Source of the DNA: Tubulanus polymorphus
Taxonomy: Eukaryota; Nemertea; Palaeonemertea; Tubulaniformes; Tubulanidae
Direction: 5' to 3'
Length of the DNA: 64,000 bases
NCBI RefSeq assembly: GCF_964204645.1
Contig: NC_134029.1
Span: forward strand, 21,966,450-22,030,449
Below are positions 13,606-26,738 of this stretch, in pieces. How positions within the stretch are numbered: position 1 is the stretch's first letter; every line of letters starts with the position of its first letter. The translations under genes were made by a program, and so were the position numbers. The notes beneath the pieces were generated by a model that made no database searches, had not been told where the DNA came from, and saw nothing but the letters and a program-made list of their open reading frames with translations.

Positions 13606-16600
13606 TTGTACGCCGATTTACAGTCGCTGCTGAAGAAGTATCCGGACCTGATCGAAGAATTCGCCGGGTTTCTGCTGCCCGAACAGGCCCAGGAGTGCGG
13701 CTGTTATTCGACCAATCAACAATTCAGTCAAGCTCGTAGTTTTTTACGGAAACTTGAGGTGCGTATCGCAGGACTGCCAACTGTTACTGATTTTCAGTAT
13801 TTTGTTACTATTTTGCCGCGAGAAATACTGATTTGCTTTGTTTGATGTGTACAGAAATGTGTAAGATATCACTGAGGTCTAACCATTGATTGCTGAATAA
13901 TTTGATCATCTTACTGATAACGCTTATCAGAAGTTGACAGCCCTGGTATCATGACGATGAATTTTTTTGATAAGGGAATGAAAAAACATTCGTCCCTGAA
14001 GGGTATGCGTAACAATATGCCTAAGTGCTTGTTCTACATTACTATCTAGTTAGAGTTGGTTAGGTTTTCAACCTACTTACTCGCATCACATAGATCCTCA
14101 GGGATTTGTTTATCTCAAACAATTCAAGGTTACGCTGTTCTCAGTGATCCGCCAACTCAATTATGTATCAAGGAAAGAAACTAAGGATAAGAAAACAGTT
14201 AACTTTTATTAGCATCGGTTCACCATATTGGCATCAAGAGAAACCATCATTTGGAGACTTCTTATTCAATCGGTGTGTACCTTTCCTCTGGAGGCATTAT
14301 TAGAACGATGCAGCCTGTAATTTTTGATGGCTTTTCCTGAAACTTGATGTGAACATTGGAGATGGTGAGATGTTCACTCATTTTTTTAATGGATGTCGAA
14401 CCAGCACGATTTAGCTAGTGATTCGTGATGGATTTGCGTGAAACTTGGTCTAAGAGTTGAGACTGGTTTATCTATTCTGGACTTGAACCAATAACTGCTG
14501 TTAGAACAATAACCACACTCAAACGTGGTGAACGGATAATAAGATAAAAACCCACTAACTACAGATTAAAAGAATTAAAAGCAAGAATTTATTTATTCAA
14601 TCTAAAATATAAATAAGTCTTATTTATATTTTAGATTGAATAAATAAATTCTTGCTTTTAATTCTTTTAATCTGTAGATAGTGGGTTTTTATCTTAATAA
14701 CTGCTGTTTTCTATGCAGTGTGCAATATGTTACCTGACTTCAATTTCTTGTCCTTTGCTATTTGCTTACCCCGGGGACATATACTCGGCATTGCAATATT
14801 CTAGTTATATTTTGCGGAAATTCTTCATTTCTGAATTGGTGATCGTTTAACCTATAACCTACCTTTGATGTTTTTTTAAGACATACATTACGCTTCAAAT
14901 CAAAACTGAAGTCGCCGATATATTGGATAATCTTGCAATATTAGAGAAAATGGCTTAGAACTATTTACTCCTCAAAAATTTGTTACCCGCTGGCCATTCA
15001 CGTGAGGAATTTTTCATTTATCGCGAGGAAACTAACACCAGTATACAATCCGTTCAATATTTTGCCCCTCGGAAAAAATAAAGTCAGTCAATATCTCGAT
15101 GATTGCACTTTTTAGCATTTAAAAAGTTCATTTTCTGATCGATTCCTTTTTTCATGAGGTTGGCAATCCCGTATTGCAGGCCTCACAGCGACACTATATT
15201 TACTATGTACTATATTTTTTTCGACCTATCACTATATTTACTATATCAATATATTTACTATATTTTTGCAAATTTGTACTATATTTACTATATTTTTTTT
15301 TGGGGCGGGCACAAATCTAAAAAAACAGTTCCAAATCTGCTTCTGAGGTAACAATTCCTTGCTTTTACAGGTATATCATGTGGCTTGTATTTAACATCTT
15401 ACATTTTGTTTCTTTTCATGTGGTTGTGTGACTTTATTGTGAGATATTGCTATGCCGAGGTGACCACACCCGATACCCGTGCATCTCAACCATCTGCAGG
15501 ACCATAACCTATTAGTTGCACTGGTAATCACTTGTGTGGAACCTACTCAATACAGTCATACGCCACATTGGATGGTTGATATGAGACAGTGGAGTGGACA
15601 CAAAATCGGTTTGGCTAGTAGCATTATGCCTCCAATCATGCTGAATTGCTCTGATTTTCATTTGGCATCATTCTAAAAAGATACTATATTTTCTCTATAT
15701 TTTTCCACTGTATTTATATGTTTTTATATATATGTATGTTTTACTACTACTTTTTCAAATTCTGCTGTGAGGCCTGCGTATTGCTATCAGCCAGGACGAT
15801 AACCAGGAAAATTGCAGAAAACTGGGACTTATAAATGTCTATTGCAGTTACTAAAATCTCAGTTCCTTTCATAAATGAACTTGGTTGCTTTGTTCTGAGA
15901 ATTATGAATTTTAATTCAGTTTTTCCGTTGGGCAATGTTGTTGATATACAGCACTCAGTCGATTATGGAATTTGGAATTGTACAAGCACATTCGGATGAC
16001 TTCCTGATGTGTCAGGTCACGTATTACTTAAATCACCATATGTCAGCAAGCCCATACTAAAGTAACTTCCTCCAAGTTTTCTATATAAAGCTATCTAATC
16101 TAATCTAATATGCTCTAACGTTAGAAGTTTGTGTTTTACTTTGACCAGGTACGTAGTAGTGATTCCGCGGTGGATGCTGCTTGAGTTCGCGAAAATTGTT
16201 CTAATTGGCAGCTGCAGATTTTACGACTCATTGACAGCGTAATATAGCTTCCACCCGTCGTCGATATCGTCGTCGATATCGTCGTCCGTCGAGGGCTAGT
16301 TAATGTTGCGTTGGAATGATTCCAGTACGGTACTCATTTCAAGGTTTGCCTCGTCTAGCGTAGCCTAAAGGCTTGCGTAACGTAGCATGTTACATCGTGT
16401 AGTTTTCGTGTTGTCCGAACTTCATCAGAGATGAAAAACACGGCGCGTTCTCTCTCTCTCTCGCCCGGTGTTAATTGTAATTTCTCTTGACCGCTGCATT
16501 TGTAGTAGTGAACGAATCAGTATCGTGGTATCGTAATTCGCATGCTTGCTTGATTTCATCTTCACTCGCCGATCCCGATCCCGAATCTTTAAAAAGATTA

Positions 16601-17131
16601 TGTAAATGCCTAGATTTCAGTTTCGAGTCATTCATCGTTAATTTCTCTAGAGTTATTTATTACGAATCGGGCGCAATTTTCTAAAATCGTAATTTCGATA
16701 GTTTCGAGTAAAAGAAGATCATCAGTTTTACTCTTGAGGATGGATCGCATACTGAAGTTGTCGAGTTGATTGAGCGATTGAATTCCAGGTTTGTTCTAGG
16801 TTCTAGACCGTCGAGAGAAAATATCATCACTTTGTCGTAGTGATGCATCTAGATCTATGCAGATTTTGCCAAACCTGCCGTATATACACCAGCTATAGGG
16901 GATGGTTTTTATCGTCTATTTACCTGTGTGATACGGTATGGTTGTTGGTTTTTTCTTTATTTTCTGGTACTGGTAAACACTTGCCATGTCTGGGTTGGTT
17001 TCAGACAGACTTTAATTGGATAGGTGCAGTAGAACGAGCGTCGGTAAATCTGACGTAAGATCATTTTTTTTCAGCGACGCTTCTCCCTCATCTTCTTCGA
17101 GTCGAATGTCTTCGGCTATATATATATACAC

Positions 17132-17229
<98 letters not shown>

Positions 17230-20200
17230 AACCTTGATGAATTAATGCGTCTGTATTTGATGTCAGCAGCGATCTGTATTTTCAGTCTGTGTAAAAGAGC
17301 CTGTTTGAGGCTAATGCTTCGTGGGAACAGTCAAAATTGAAGAGATGATACATATTAGTACTTCGTGGTTAATGGGTTTCCTGTACGTTTCCGGGCGAAA
17401 ATGAATATTTGCCGTTTGATGCTGACGGTTCGAACGGCGGACCAGCTTCCATTTACTCCCAAAGGGGAAAAGTGTCTACTCGTGGTGAGAAATAACCGGC
17501 GACAAGCATTTATTGGCATCATTTGTCAGATGAAATCAACGATAAGCTGTTTCTCAATGAATTATTAAGCCATTCCTATTGCACTGTGGATTAGGTATTG
17601 TTTATTTAACGTGACGAAAACGCGGACGAGCTAATGTAACTGATTAATTAATAGCTGTAGTCGAGAGTTGTATACGGCACTTCAAGAGAAATAACTATCT
17701 GTTCTTCAGTCGGATTCTCACTGCTTTATTAGGTGATTGTACGTACGGTAATCGCGCGACGTATTTCAATTCGCGGCGTTATTCGTCGATCGGACGTTTT
17801 TCGAAAATTGGAAATGAAATGATTTTGAAATTGATTTTAACGTCGTACGATTGATTTATCGATTGTAATCGTCGTCCGGCACCGACGAGATGATTCAGGC
17901 GTACGATTACACTTTCTCAATTCAAATCATTTTCCTACCAAAACGAACCAAAGATTCGTCGAGATAGAAATAAGTCATGAAATTTGATTAATCATGTCAA
18001 TCAATATCAGCGTCCTTGTTATTTTCGAGTGCACATTAACTCACACAGTACCCCTTAAATACTCACACAGTACCCCTTAAATATTCACACAGTACCCCTT
18101 AAATACTCACACAGTACCCCTTAAATACCCTCACAGTACCCCTTAAATACTCACACAGTACCCCTTAAATACTCACGCAGTACCCCTTAAATACCCTCAC
18201 AGTACCCCTTAAATACTCACACAGTACCCCTTAAATACTCACGCAGTACCCCTTAAATACTCACGCAGTACCCCTTAAATACCCTCACAGTACCCCTTAA
18301 ATACCCACACAGTACCCCTTAAATACCCACGCAGTACCCCTTTAATACCCACGCAGTACCCCTTAAATACCCACGCAGTACCCCTTAAATACCCACGCAG
18401 TACCCCTTAAATACTCACGCAGTACCCCTTAAATACTCACGCAGTACCCCTTAAATCCTCACGCAGTACCCCTTAAATACTCACGCAGTACCCCTTAAAT
18501 ACTCACGCAGTACCCCTTGAATACTCACGCAGTACCCCTTAAATACTCACGCAGTACCCCTTAAATACTCACGCAGTACCCCTTAAATACCCACGCAGTA
18601 CCCCTTAAATACCCACGCAGTACCCATTTAATACCCACGCAGTACCCCTTAAATACCCACGCAGTACCCCTTAAATACTCACGCAGTACCCCTTAAATAC
18701 TCACGCAGTACCCCTTAAATACTCACGCAGTACCCCTTAAATACTCACGCAGTACCCCTTAATACTCACGCAGTACCCCTTAAATACTCACGCAGTACCC
18801 CTTAAATACCCTCGCAGTACCCCTTAAATACCCACGCAGTACCCCTTAAATACTCACACAGTACCCCTTAAATACCCACACAGTACCCCTTAAATACCCA
18901 CACAGTACCCCTTAAATACTCACGCAGTACCCCTTAAATACCCTCACAGTACCCCTTAAATACTCACGCAGTACCCCTTAAATTCAGTAACGTATAAGTA
19001 ATCAATATGCAACCAACTTTTTTGTGACAGTTGTTACAGCATCTAAAAAATCTCGCCACACTGACCCTGCGCAATATTTGTGATATATATTTTTTTTGAA
19101 AGAGTTGTGAAAGTCTTTCGCGCGTTAATGATAAACATTTACACTGAGAGACTAGTGTGGCTTGATCTGCCGCCAATAGCAATGAGAGTCAGTGGAGATA
19201 GATTCACACACGTGAAGCCTTAAAGCTGCCAACCAAAAATAGACTTTCCGATGATGTTTGGGCTAAAGATAACAGGCCAGAAAAAATGTCATTCACCGCT
19301 GTATTCGGTTCGATACTGAGAAATAAGCTGAAAATTTTTCGAGAACTCGGAATCAGAACAATTTGAGAAAAAAATGAAGGAAAATTCGGGGACCGAGACA
19401 AATTTTCTAAAAATACCTAGAAAACTCGCGGTTATTCGTGTATGAGTAAATTGTAACATTTTAAACCAAGGATTTTCATTTCAGCATTTTATCCATTTAC
19501 CCGCAACAGATTCACTCGGGGAATTTTGTGTTATAAAATAAATTTGAAAAAAAACGGGTCCCGGTAACCATGCGATTTTTTGCCTCTGCTTTGTTCATTA
19601 CAAATTCACAAACGTTGTGACGACCAGAGGTGAACTGATTATCACTAACCCTCATCGGATACCTCATTCGAAAAATCTGTAGTCGATTTTAGGTTTCAGT
19701 TTGGCGCCGGTGAGAATTCAACGCCGCGCGGGAATTTCTCAACGAAGGATTTGCCCGTCTGCTTGCGCTACTACTGTATGATCCTACATCGACTAATTAC
19801 CGCGAAGTCTTTGGCTGATATTATACCTTCCGGTTATTAATCATCTTCGGCAACCGTCCGCCTTTTTCTTTCTGCGATTGTTAAATTACATCCGTAAATT
19901 GCCCATCTTTCGGCTGCTGGTAATGCTGCTACTCGACTAGTTGTTGTTTTTATGATGTTTCATCTATGCTACTACCGGTAGCTATTTTCCATTTTTCGAC
20001 CGGCAGGTATTCCCGGCTCAATAAGGCAGCAGTTCGTCAGACAAATCTGCTATAAGAGGCTGTAACTAATACATCAACTTTTTTTTTAGTTGAAGACGGT
20101 TAATTCTCGGAAGTCGGATTAAGATAGACTACACTTGAGCTATTTGAACACGTTTTTAATCAATTCGCATTCCTGAAATGCGGATTCAGGGGAATTATTG

Positions 20201-23200
20201 TCTCTAGATGCTATAGCAGATTAGCATGCACTGGCAGGCAGGGGTTTTTTTCTGGTCACAGCATCCGCTTATGTTACACTTAAAGATCTCAATGAAACCT
20301 GTAGCTATTGTTGTACGTGTCCTCACCAGAAGAAGAACGATGATTTAACGACGGCCGATTGATTGAAACCTGGTTGTCTTGCGCGTCTCGGTTGTTCAAA
20401 TGTGGATTTGGCGACGCAGATTCCTGCAATCCCTCTTTTTACAAGTGTAGACACTCGCATTCGCTTTGTAGTATCGACGGGGCTTTTAGAGAACGCTAAC
20501 AGAGGTCGTCATTTTATGGCTCATTTCGATCGCGGATCAGTGTTGGGATATCCTTTAACTCTATGTCACGTGGTGGCATGTAGATTTTTTCAAATTGGAC
20601 TCCTTTGATGCCTGTGGTGATTGCATGCGTGAACTGAGAGAAAGATTTGCTGATTCTTATCCCGAGGCATTTAGTTTCAGAGTGACATTCATTCTCATTA
20701 TATAGTATGAAAGATGATCCATAACTATTTTTAAGGTTTTTTTCTTGTTCGTGACAATGTTACTTCTTTTGATCCCTCCATATTGCCTAGTGCGCAGCCA
20801 CTGGCACCTATTAGGATCGCTCAGTATCTAGCACGCTAGATATTCGGCGACCAGGTCAGCAGCAAATCGCCATCATGTGTGGCTTACAGTGACTACTCCC
20901 ATAACTAACAGCCAATCAGCGCTGAGATGCACGATTCACAAAATGGCGGCCTCCTGAAACGGTGCCAACAACAAGAGGCACCACGCCACACTGCGGCCTG
21001 GTGACCAGTTGGCGATTGAGGTCGCTGGTGACCAGACGGAGATACATTCTTCTTACATAAAAAATTTCTGACTGAGATGAGATTAAAAGAACGGTTTTAA
21101 GTTTTAAGAACGTTTTCTCGTCGTTGCGTCCTGATCGTTGACTTAAGGATTTTTAACGTAGTTACCCTGTGCTTGCGATGCGGAAATTTCAGGGTGCTAT
21201 ATTGTTATTGCGCATGTTGACTAGTGAAGTCATTTTCGCAATGATCTCTGGATCTTACGAGTCTCTGCCTTCCCGTTGTTATTTGTCTATGCGCCGTTTA
21301 GTAAATACCTGCTAGCAACATTTTATTTCGAAGTCGATGACAAGAGTGTTTGAGGAATTGTTTCCAATTCAAATGAAGAGTTTTTTTTAAATGCTACTTC
21401 ATGTTCTACCGACTTGTAAAATATTCAGACATGTCCCTCTTACATTAGCTGTTATGGAATGAAATTAAAGAAAAAATTATATGAAATTCTTATACCGTGT
21501 ATGTTCGTCTTAGACATATATACTTCTTAATTCAAGACATACTCATATGTGCAGTCTATTTATATCATATGACTGGTTTTTATATATGTATTATAGTTGA
21601 TCCATGTGCTCTCATCTTGTAGATTAGATACCCTACCGTAAATGTCAGATCCTTTAACCGAGCCATAAACAAAATGGCGGCTTTTTCAACTGCAGAAATA
21701 AGGGCTGCGGGTCAAACGGGTTTGCATCCAGTTTACACTGATCCAGCTAGAAGCGACACTGTTATTGAGAGACAATTAAAGCAAAGTTTCTATTCACACC
21801 CAGGAAAAAGTTCCATCCTTTTTGGCCAGTCTACAATGGAATGAACGAGACTTTTGGCTCCATTCCATATTGAAACAAACTGAAAGTTGTAAATAATGTA
21901 GTGTGAACATGGCTTATGTTAGTTAATTTTTGCATCATTGTGAGTCGTGTCAGTGACTCTCGTAACTGACGACTATCAGCGACTCTTTTTACTACTGATC
22001 AAATCTTAATGGAAGGATTAATGATTTCCTTCTGCCGTTGGACAATCATTTCACTTACATCGCTGTCATCTTTCACGATAAATTTTCGCTCGAGCGAAAC
22101 GTTTTCAAGCCGTCGATGCTTGATCTTAAGTTTTGTAGTTTGTCGCGAATAAAACCATTGATACAGCGAGGCGAGATGTTCGTGGTTGTTTGATTTTTCC
22201 CATCGTCGTCGCGGTACACATGCCCTATAGATGATGAAACGCGTTTTTCGTATAATCGCGACCAATTTGCGCGCGATCATACCCGGTTGGAAACCTTTGT
22301 TCGTTCCCACAAAGTTTTCTGAAGAAGCTATGTAACGTAGATACTAATGAGTAATCAAAGAACGACCGTAAAAATGACTGCCTGTTACTGCAGTGTCCAC
22401 CAAATGGACCGTGCCAGCTTTTTATATGTTTGAGATCTGACAAGGAAATATCATAGAAACTTCGCACAATGTCATAAAGATTTTCATGCTTGGCTGTTTT
22501 TACATGCTTCCTTTTTAATAAGTTTTTGTGCAGGATTCACATAAAAGGACAAAACAACCGTATAAAAACACTTTTGCACCAGAAAATGGTTCGTATTCTA
22601 AGCTGCCAACTGTTCCTATTTTTCTGTGTTTTCCTACTCTTTTGTGCTGATTTGATTTACTTCATGTATACAGAAATGTGAAATATGTTGCTGAAGATCC
22701 TATACTGCTAATAACTTATTGATTTGAACATATCCTTTCATGTTTTAATGCAATATTCCTGAAAAAAAAATAACCTTGTAACTGGGAAGCTGCACTTTTC
22801 AGAGGTTGTTAGGGTTCACTACGTGTTATTGTTTTCATTGAGAAGCTGCTCTTATTTATCCGTTTTGAATTTCAATATTTGCGGTCTTTGAGGTACCCGA
22901 ATGGTTACCGCATGGTGACACTTTTGAACAGAATTATACAGATGTTGTCAAATAATTAGAATTGATTTGGTTACCGAATCGCGGCGAAGGAGCGCGAAAA
23001 AATGTGTTTTCGTTCTTATGATCAAGATGGGTTTCACTTGTTGCCGGATGCGATGAATGGTGATCAATGTTTTACTGTGTTTGTTCAGTTATTGTAATTA
23101 TAGGAAATTTGATGCCTTTAATTTCTCTCGTGTTTACATTGCATCCGTAGAACGAAGCCCCAATGGCTTCTTTAGTCACGTTTGATGTGGCCACCTAGCA

Positions 23201-26200
23201 AGCATGACTGATTTTTATTGTATCTTGAAAAATAACTCTGATAGTCTGAATGTCATGTGCTAGTAGTTAATATGTCACGTGCGAATTCTGTCTCATGAAA
23301 AGTTTGACGAGGTCATTGGCTTAGAAATGAGATGCCGGTTTCATTTTGATACGACTGTTGGACTTTTCATCAGTCCACTAATGGAGAGTTGCTGGATTGA
23401 ATATTTTGGTTTATACATTATGTACCCTAGACTCACCTGCAACACAAAAAAAGGACCTGATCAGAATCAAGATGACAAGATGGCCAACAGGCGGCCATTG
23501 TTGTTCAATGAAATAAAGCAATGTTTGCACATTTTTAGTGTCCATTGGAAATTGATCAATTATATGTATCCTATACCCCTCCCCCCCCTCCGGGACAGGT
23601 CCATCATCACAACCATTTATAGGATTCAATCATTGTCTTAGGACACATCATCTCGTGTAGAATTGGGGTGTTCAGGCGAGTTAAATTGTACCTGTATGTA
23701 TATTTTGTAACCGTAATCGATCGCAATGTTCTTACTTGCAACATGTTCTCCGATTGTGACGAGAGATAATGAATTTCCGTATATAAGTTCACCACGGGAT
23801 GTTGAACAGTGAAATAACATGGTAGTTCCATTTATATACACTACCTAAACAAACTTTGTGTTGAGTTTCAAGGTGATTGGTTTTTTCGGTCAACAGGAGA
23901 AGATTGAAATTGTCAGATCGTCACATGAATTTCGTTCCTGAACTCCTAGGGTTCTGCATAAAACTCCTTCTAGGTTTCTATGAAAAAAAATCTGATGGGA
24001 TTTTTTTTTCTTCATTTTCTCCAAAATCCGACAACGTATCCGAAATTACCATGTTGATTCAAGTGTCGGCGTTTAATGATTGGGAATTGGAGATGTGCCA
24101 TTTTGATTAGTGGCATTTTTACCAACGTGAACCGTTTCGAAATTACAGAGAGCCAACACGACGATTTGTCACCTGCCGTGAAAGATATTTGAAATCTCTG
24201 CTTCATTTACATATTGAGACATTGCGATGAGTGTAATCAACAACTGCAGTCTCAGTGTATAATCATCCATGAATGGAGTTGTGCCCACTCCTCAAGTTCA
24301 CGACTTATGCCAGTTTGCCCTTTTGCATGCATATTTTTTTCCGCCGATTCAGTTTCATCCTTTACCCACTAACATCTGGGGACAGTTGCACCAGTTTCTA
24401 TTTCTGCCCCATTATTTGTTATTATTTGTATTCCAAACGTCATTGATGAATCTATAGCTGCGATCATACAAGCATTTTTGGCCCGACAAAAAATGTCAGA
24501 CCAGACCCGAGTCCAATTTTAGCACAGCTCAAATATTTGCGTTTGAATTGCAACTGGTTCTGGTAGTGTCTCGCTTGGTTATGTTTAAACATTGTTTAGT
24601 ATCGAGTGAGTGGTTTATGTGTGAACGCGCTCTCTAATTAGGCACGGGCTGAATTTCACTCGAGCCTGATCTGTGCCAATTTGGCCCGGGCCAAATCATC
24701 TTGTGATAGCAGCTTATGATTAAGAGAATGTTTGTAATAAAAGTTGCCCAATCTTTTATCTAGAACAAACGCTTTTCCAGCGAAAATGACTATGGTTTTT
24801 TAGGATGTAATTTGCCCCTTCTCCTGGTTGATCTTCAGATAATACAGAAGACTGTCAATTTTCTTTATTCAAAGTGCTCAATGTGTTTCTTTGTTTGTGT
24901 CTCAACAGGTAATATGTGGCAAAAATACGAACCAGCTACAGAAACTAGTGACTGCGATGTCGAAATGCCAATCCGGTGAACCGGGAACTGAAGAGGAGCT
25001 CGCTAAATTGATCAAACCTTTGTTGAAAGGTTACCCGCATTTGCTTGATGAATTCTCTAGCTTCTTCCCTGAGAATAGCCCTCCTAAAAGGTATTCATTT
25101 AATTAAATTTCTTTAGTGGTGGAAAAAGCTTGAAATGATTTGTCTCCTGGTTTCCAGATTTTATTCATATTTGATAATCTGTGAAGCCAATATTCGCTTT
25201 GAGACTGGATGGTATTTAATTTAAGCGAAAACGTCTTATCTCAAAAATTCAATTCAAGACATTGCCATTAATGAAATAGCAAGTTATGTGTTATATTAAG
25301 TACATCAACCCTATCTTCAATATTTTCGACCAGGTTATGTATGTCTGGAAAAAATGAATTGTGTGAGCTTCGTGATTTTCTGATTCACTCAAAGAATTTT
25401 GTGTTATAGATGTTTTGTGATATAGTTTAATTTGTGTAAACTGAGTTTGTTCTTTTCTCTTCCAGTTCATTAGATGATTTTGAAGAGGTATCTATCGATA
25501 GCGATGAAGAGAATGATGCGATACCTGATGAGTTCGAGGAAATCGCTATCCCGAATACAGAGTTTCACGGTACTGCCAGATGTACTTGTGAATGCCATAT
25601 CAACGCAAATGAACCGAAGTTGGCTAAGAAGACAGCGCATTGTAGAAACTGCAGTTTAAGGGTATGTTTTATGCATAGGGGCTGAAAAACCTAGAAATTG
25701 TGAATCTCTAAACTCGAATGAGCCAACTTTCTTTCTGTTTAAGATGAGGTTGCTCATCCCCCTCCGGCAGTGTTTTCAACGAAATCATCCATTACTATTA
25801 GGCGTTTTTACGAAATAGAATCTGATACAGTTTACAAATCCAATTCGATGCTGGAAACCGAAAAGGATTAGTAAATCAAATCATTTTTTGTAAATAGGTC
25901 AAACCATTATCAAATTTAGGTCACCACTCGAAAATAATGAAGAAATAAGAAAATGATGGCCTGTGATAGATTTCTTTAGCCTGCGGATTTAGCTGACTAA
26001 ATTGGCATCACTTTCTTGATAGCTGAGCAAGTTAGTGGTGATCAAGAAATCGATTTACTAAACCATGTCCACGAATGAGTTCATTCACTAAAATCGTGTG
26101 CCGTGAACGTGCGACTTGGATCGATTTACACAAAGTCATTATTGTAATTTTCTTCATGAATAGTGAGTGTAGACCACTTATAGATGGCATAACCTGCCAT

Positions 26201-26738
26201 TTCACTTGTCCATCATAGCTACCGTTGGCATAAGAGCACCTGTCCAGGCTGCCGATATTATTCCTAATCCATCCACGAGCCATGATTGAAAATATCAAAA
26301 GCGTATTCTTCCGATCATTGAACATGAATAAGTCTAAGCGCATGAATCCTTGTTTTGAAAGAAAGTGCAACTTCACCAAATTAATTGAAAACTGAGGGAG
26401 CCATTTAAAAATGTTCATTGTTAACAGTTAAAGGGTTCAGGTATGAATGAGACATTTCACATTGATTGTAGGTGATAGAAGGAGATGTTTATCTGATAAC
26501 TCGAGGTCGAACTGATTTCTCGCAACCGGTTCAAGTAGTCTATTCGGATAGAGCGCCACCTGGTGGTGTAGACGAAGAACAACTCGAAGCGGCTCACACT
26601 CCGAAGCCGGCGTCGACGGAAGAGGAAGACGAAGAAGATTACGAGGATGCTAGTTTCGATGGCGGCGGTCCGTTGAGTCGACACAGTAGTATCGATCAAC
26701 TTGACAGCGATATTGAAAACCAACCTATCGATCCATAA
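13606..26738 (+). CDS. GON4L: GON4-like (GON4L) transcriptional regulator, 3' part
   Basis: Four exons join in frame: 13606-13758, 24909-25090, 25466-25661 and 26472-26738 (stop), all bounded by AG/GT. The first encodes a segment with [11 protein letters not shown] and FLRKLE, the paired-amphipathic-helix-like region shared by GON4L and YARP. The second has [12 protein letters not shown]. The third is an acidic linker ([15 protein letters not shown]) followed by a Cys-rich patch ending HCRNCSLR. The last begins VIEGDVYL and ends in an acidic, Ser-rich tail. GON4L proteins are nuclear cofactors that act in histone-deacetylase and YY1-type repressor complexes and in cell-cycle control (family knowledge). 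The 5' exons, which encode most of the protein, were not found. No SANT/Myb domain is visible before the stop. The intron between exons 1 and 2 is about 11.15 kb. Confidence 0.82.
14540..14696. repeat. Near-perfect 157-bp palindrome (foldback)
   Basis: Arms 14540-14617 and 14619-14696 are reverse complements with one mismatch and a 1-nt centre at 14618. The sequence is AT-rich with GTGGGTTTTTATC near the outer end of the right arm. It would form a 78-bp hairpin in an unspliced transcript. It may be a foldback transposon or a head-to-head pair of retroelement tails. An assembly artefact is possible. Confidence 0.9.
15190..15300 (+). repeat. Low-complexity TACTATATT tract
   Basis: The words ACTATATTTACTATAT recur at least five times with spacers. 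No coding potential. Confidence 0.7.
17116..17227 (+). repeat. (TA)n dinucleotide microsatellite
   Basis: More than 100 bp of alternating TA, interrupted only by a few CA units near the 5' end. It is likely to vary in length and to extrude cruciforms. Confidence 0.95.
18039..18983 (+). repeat. 22-bp minisatellite, 43 copies
   Basis: The unit is ACTCACACAG followed by TACCCCTTAAAT. The 945-bp array equals 43 units with a single 1-nt deletion (near 18765). The second half of the unit is almost invariant. The first half cycles through variants (ACTCACACAG, ACTCACGCAG, ACCCTCACAG, ACCCACACAG, ACCCACGCAG) that occur in runs, as expected from unequal exchange. It lies in the GON4-like intron. Confidence 0.95.
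24595..24715 (-). repeat. Dispersed repeat, copy 2
   Basis: The reverse complement carries CTAATTAGAGAGCGCGTTCA, a CACATAAACCACTC motif and GGCCCGGGCCAAATTGG, matching the copy near 5.0-5.1 kb. It lies about 200 bp before the second visible GON4-like exon. Confidence 0.6.

Larger units (their letters stand above)
13759..24908 (+). other. 11.15-kb intron of the GON4-like gene, rich in repeats
   Basis: Phase-0 intron with donor GTGCGT at 13759 and acceptor CAACAG ending at 24908. It holds a palindrome (14540-14696), a TACTATATT low-complexity tract, a (TA)n run, a 22-bp minisatellite and a dispersed repeat near 24.6 kb. No nested gene is recognisable; open frames inside are short and featureless. 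Confidence 0.7.

Noticed and set aside
17016-17237. Tyr-Ile repeat protein
   Set aside because: Translation of the (TA)n microsatellite.
18039-18983. Possible CRISPR array
   Set aside because: The 22-bp units are contiguous with no unique spacers, and the DNA is eukaryotic; it is a minisatellite.
20760-21060. Segment with partly inverted GGTGACCAG and GCGACCAGGTC words, possible transposon
   Set aside because: The matches are short and scattered; no clear termini or duplication could be shown.
26032-26418. 128-codon minus-strand frame inside a GON4-like intron
   Set aside because: Low-complexity composition typical of chance frames and no recognisable features.
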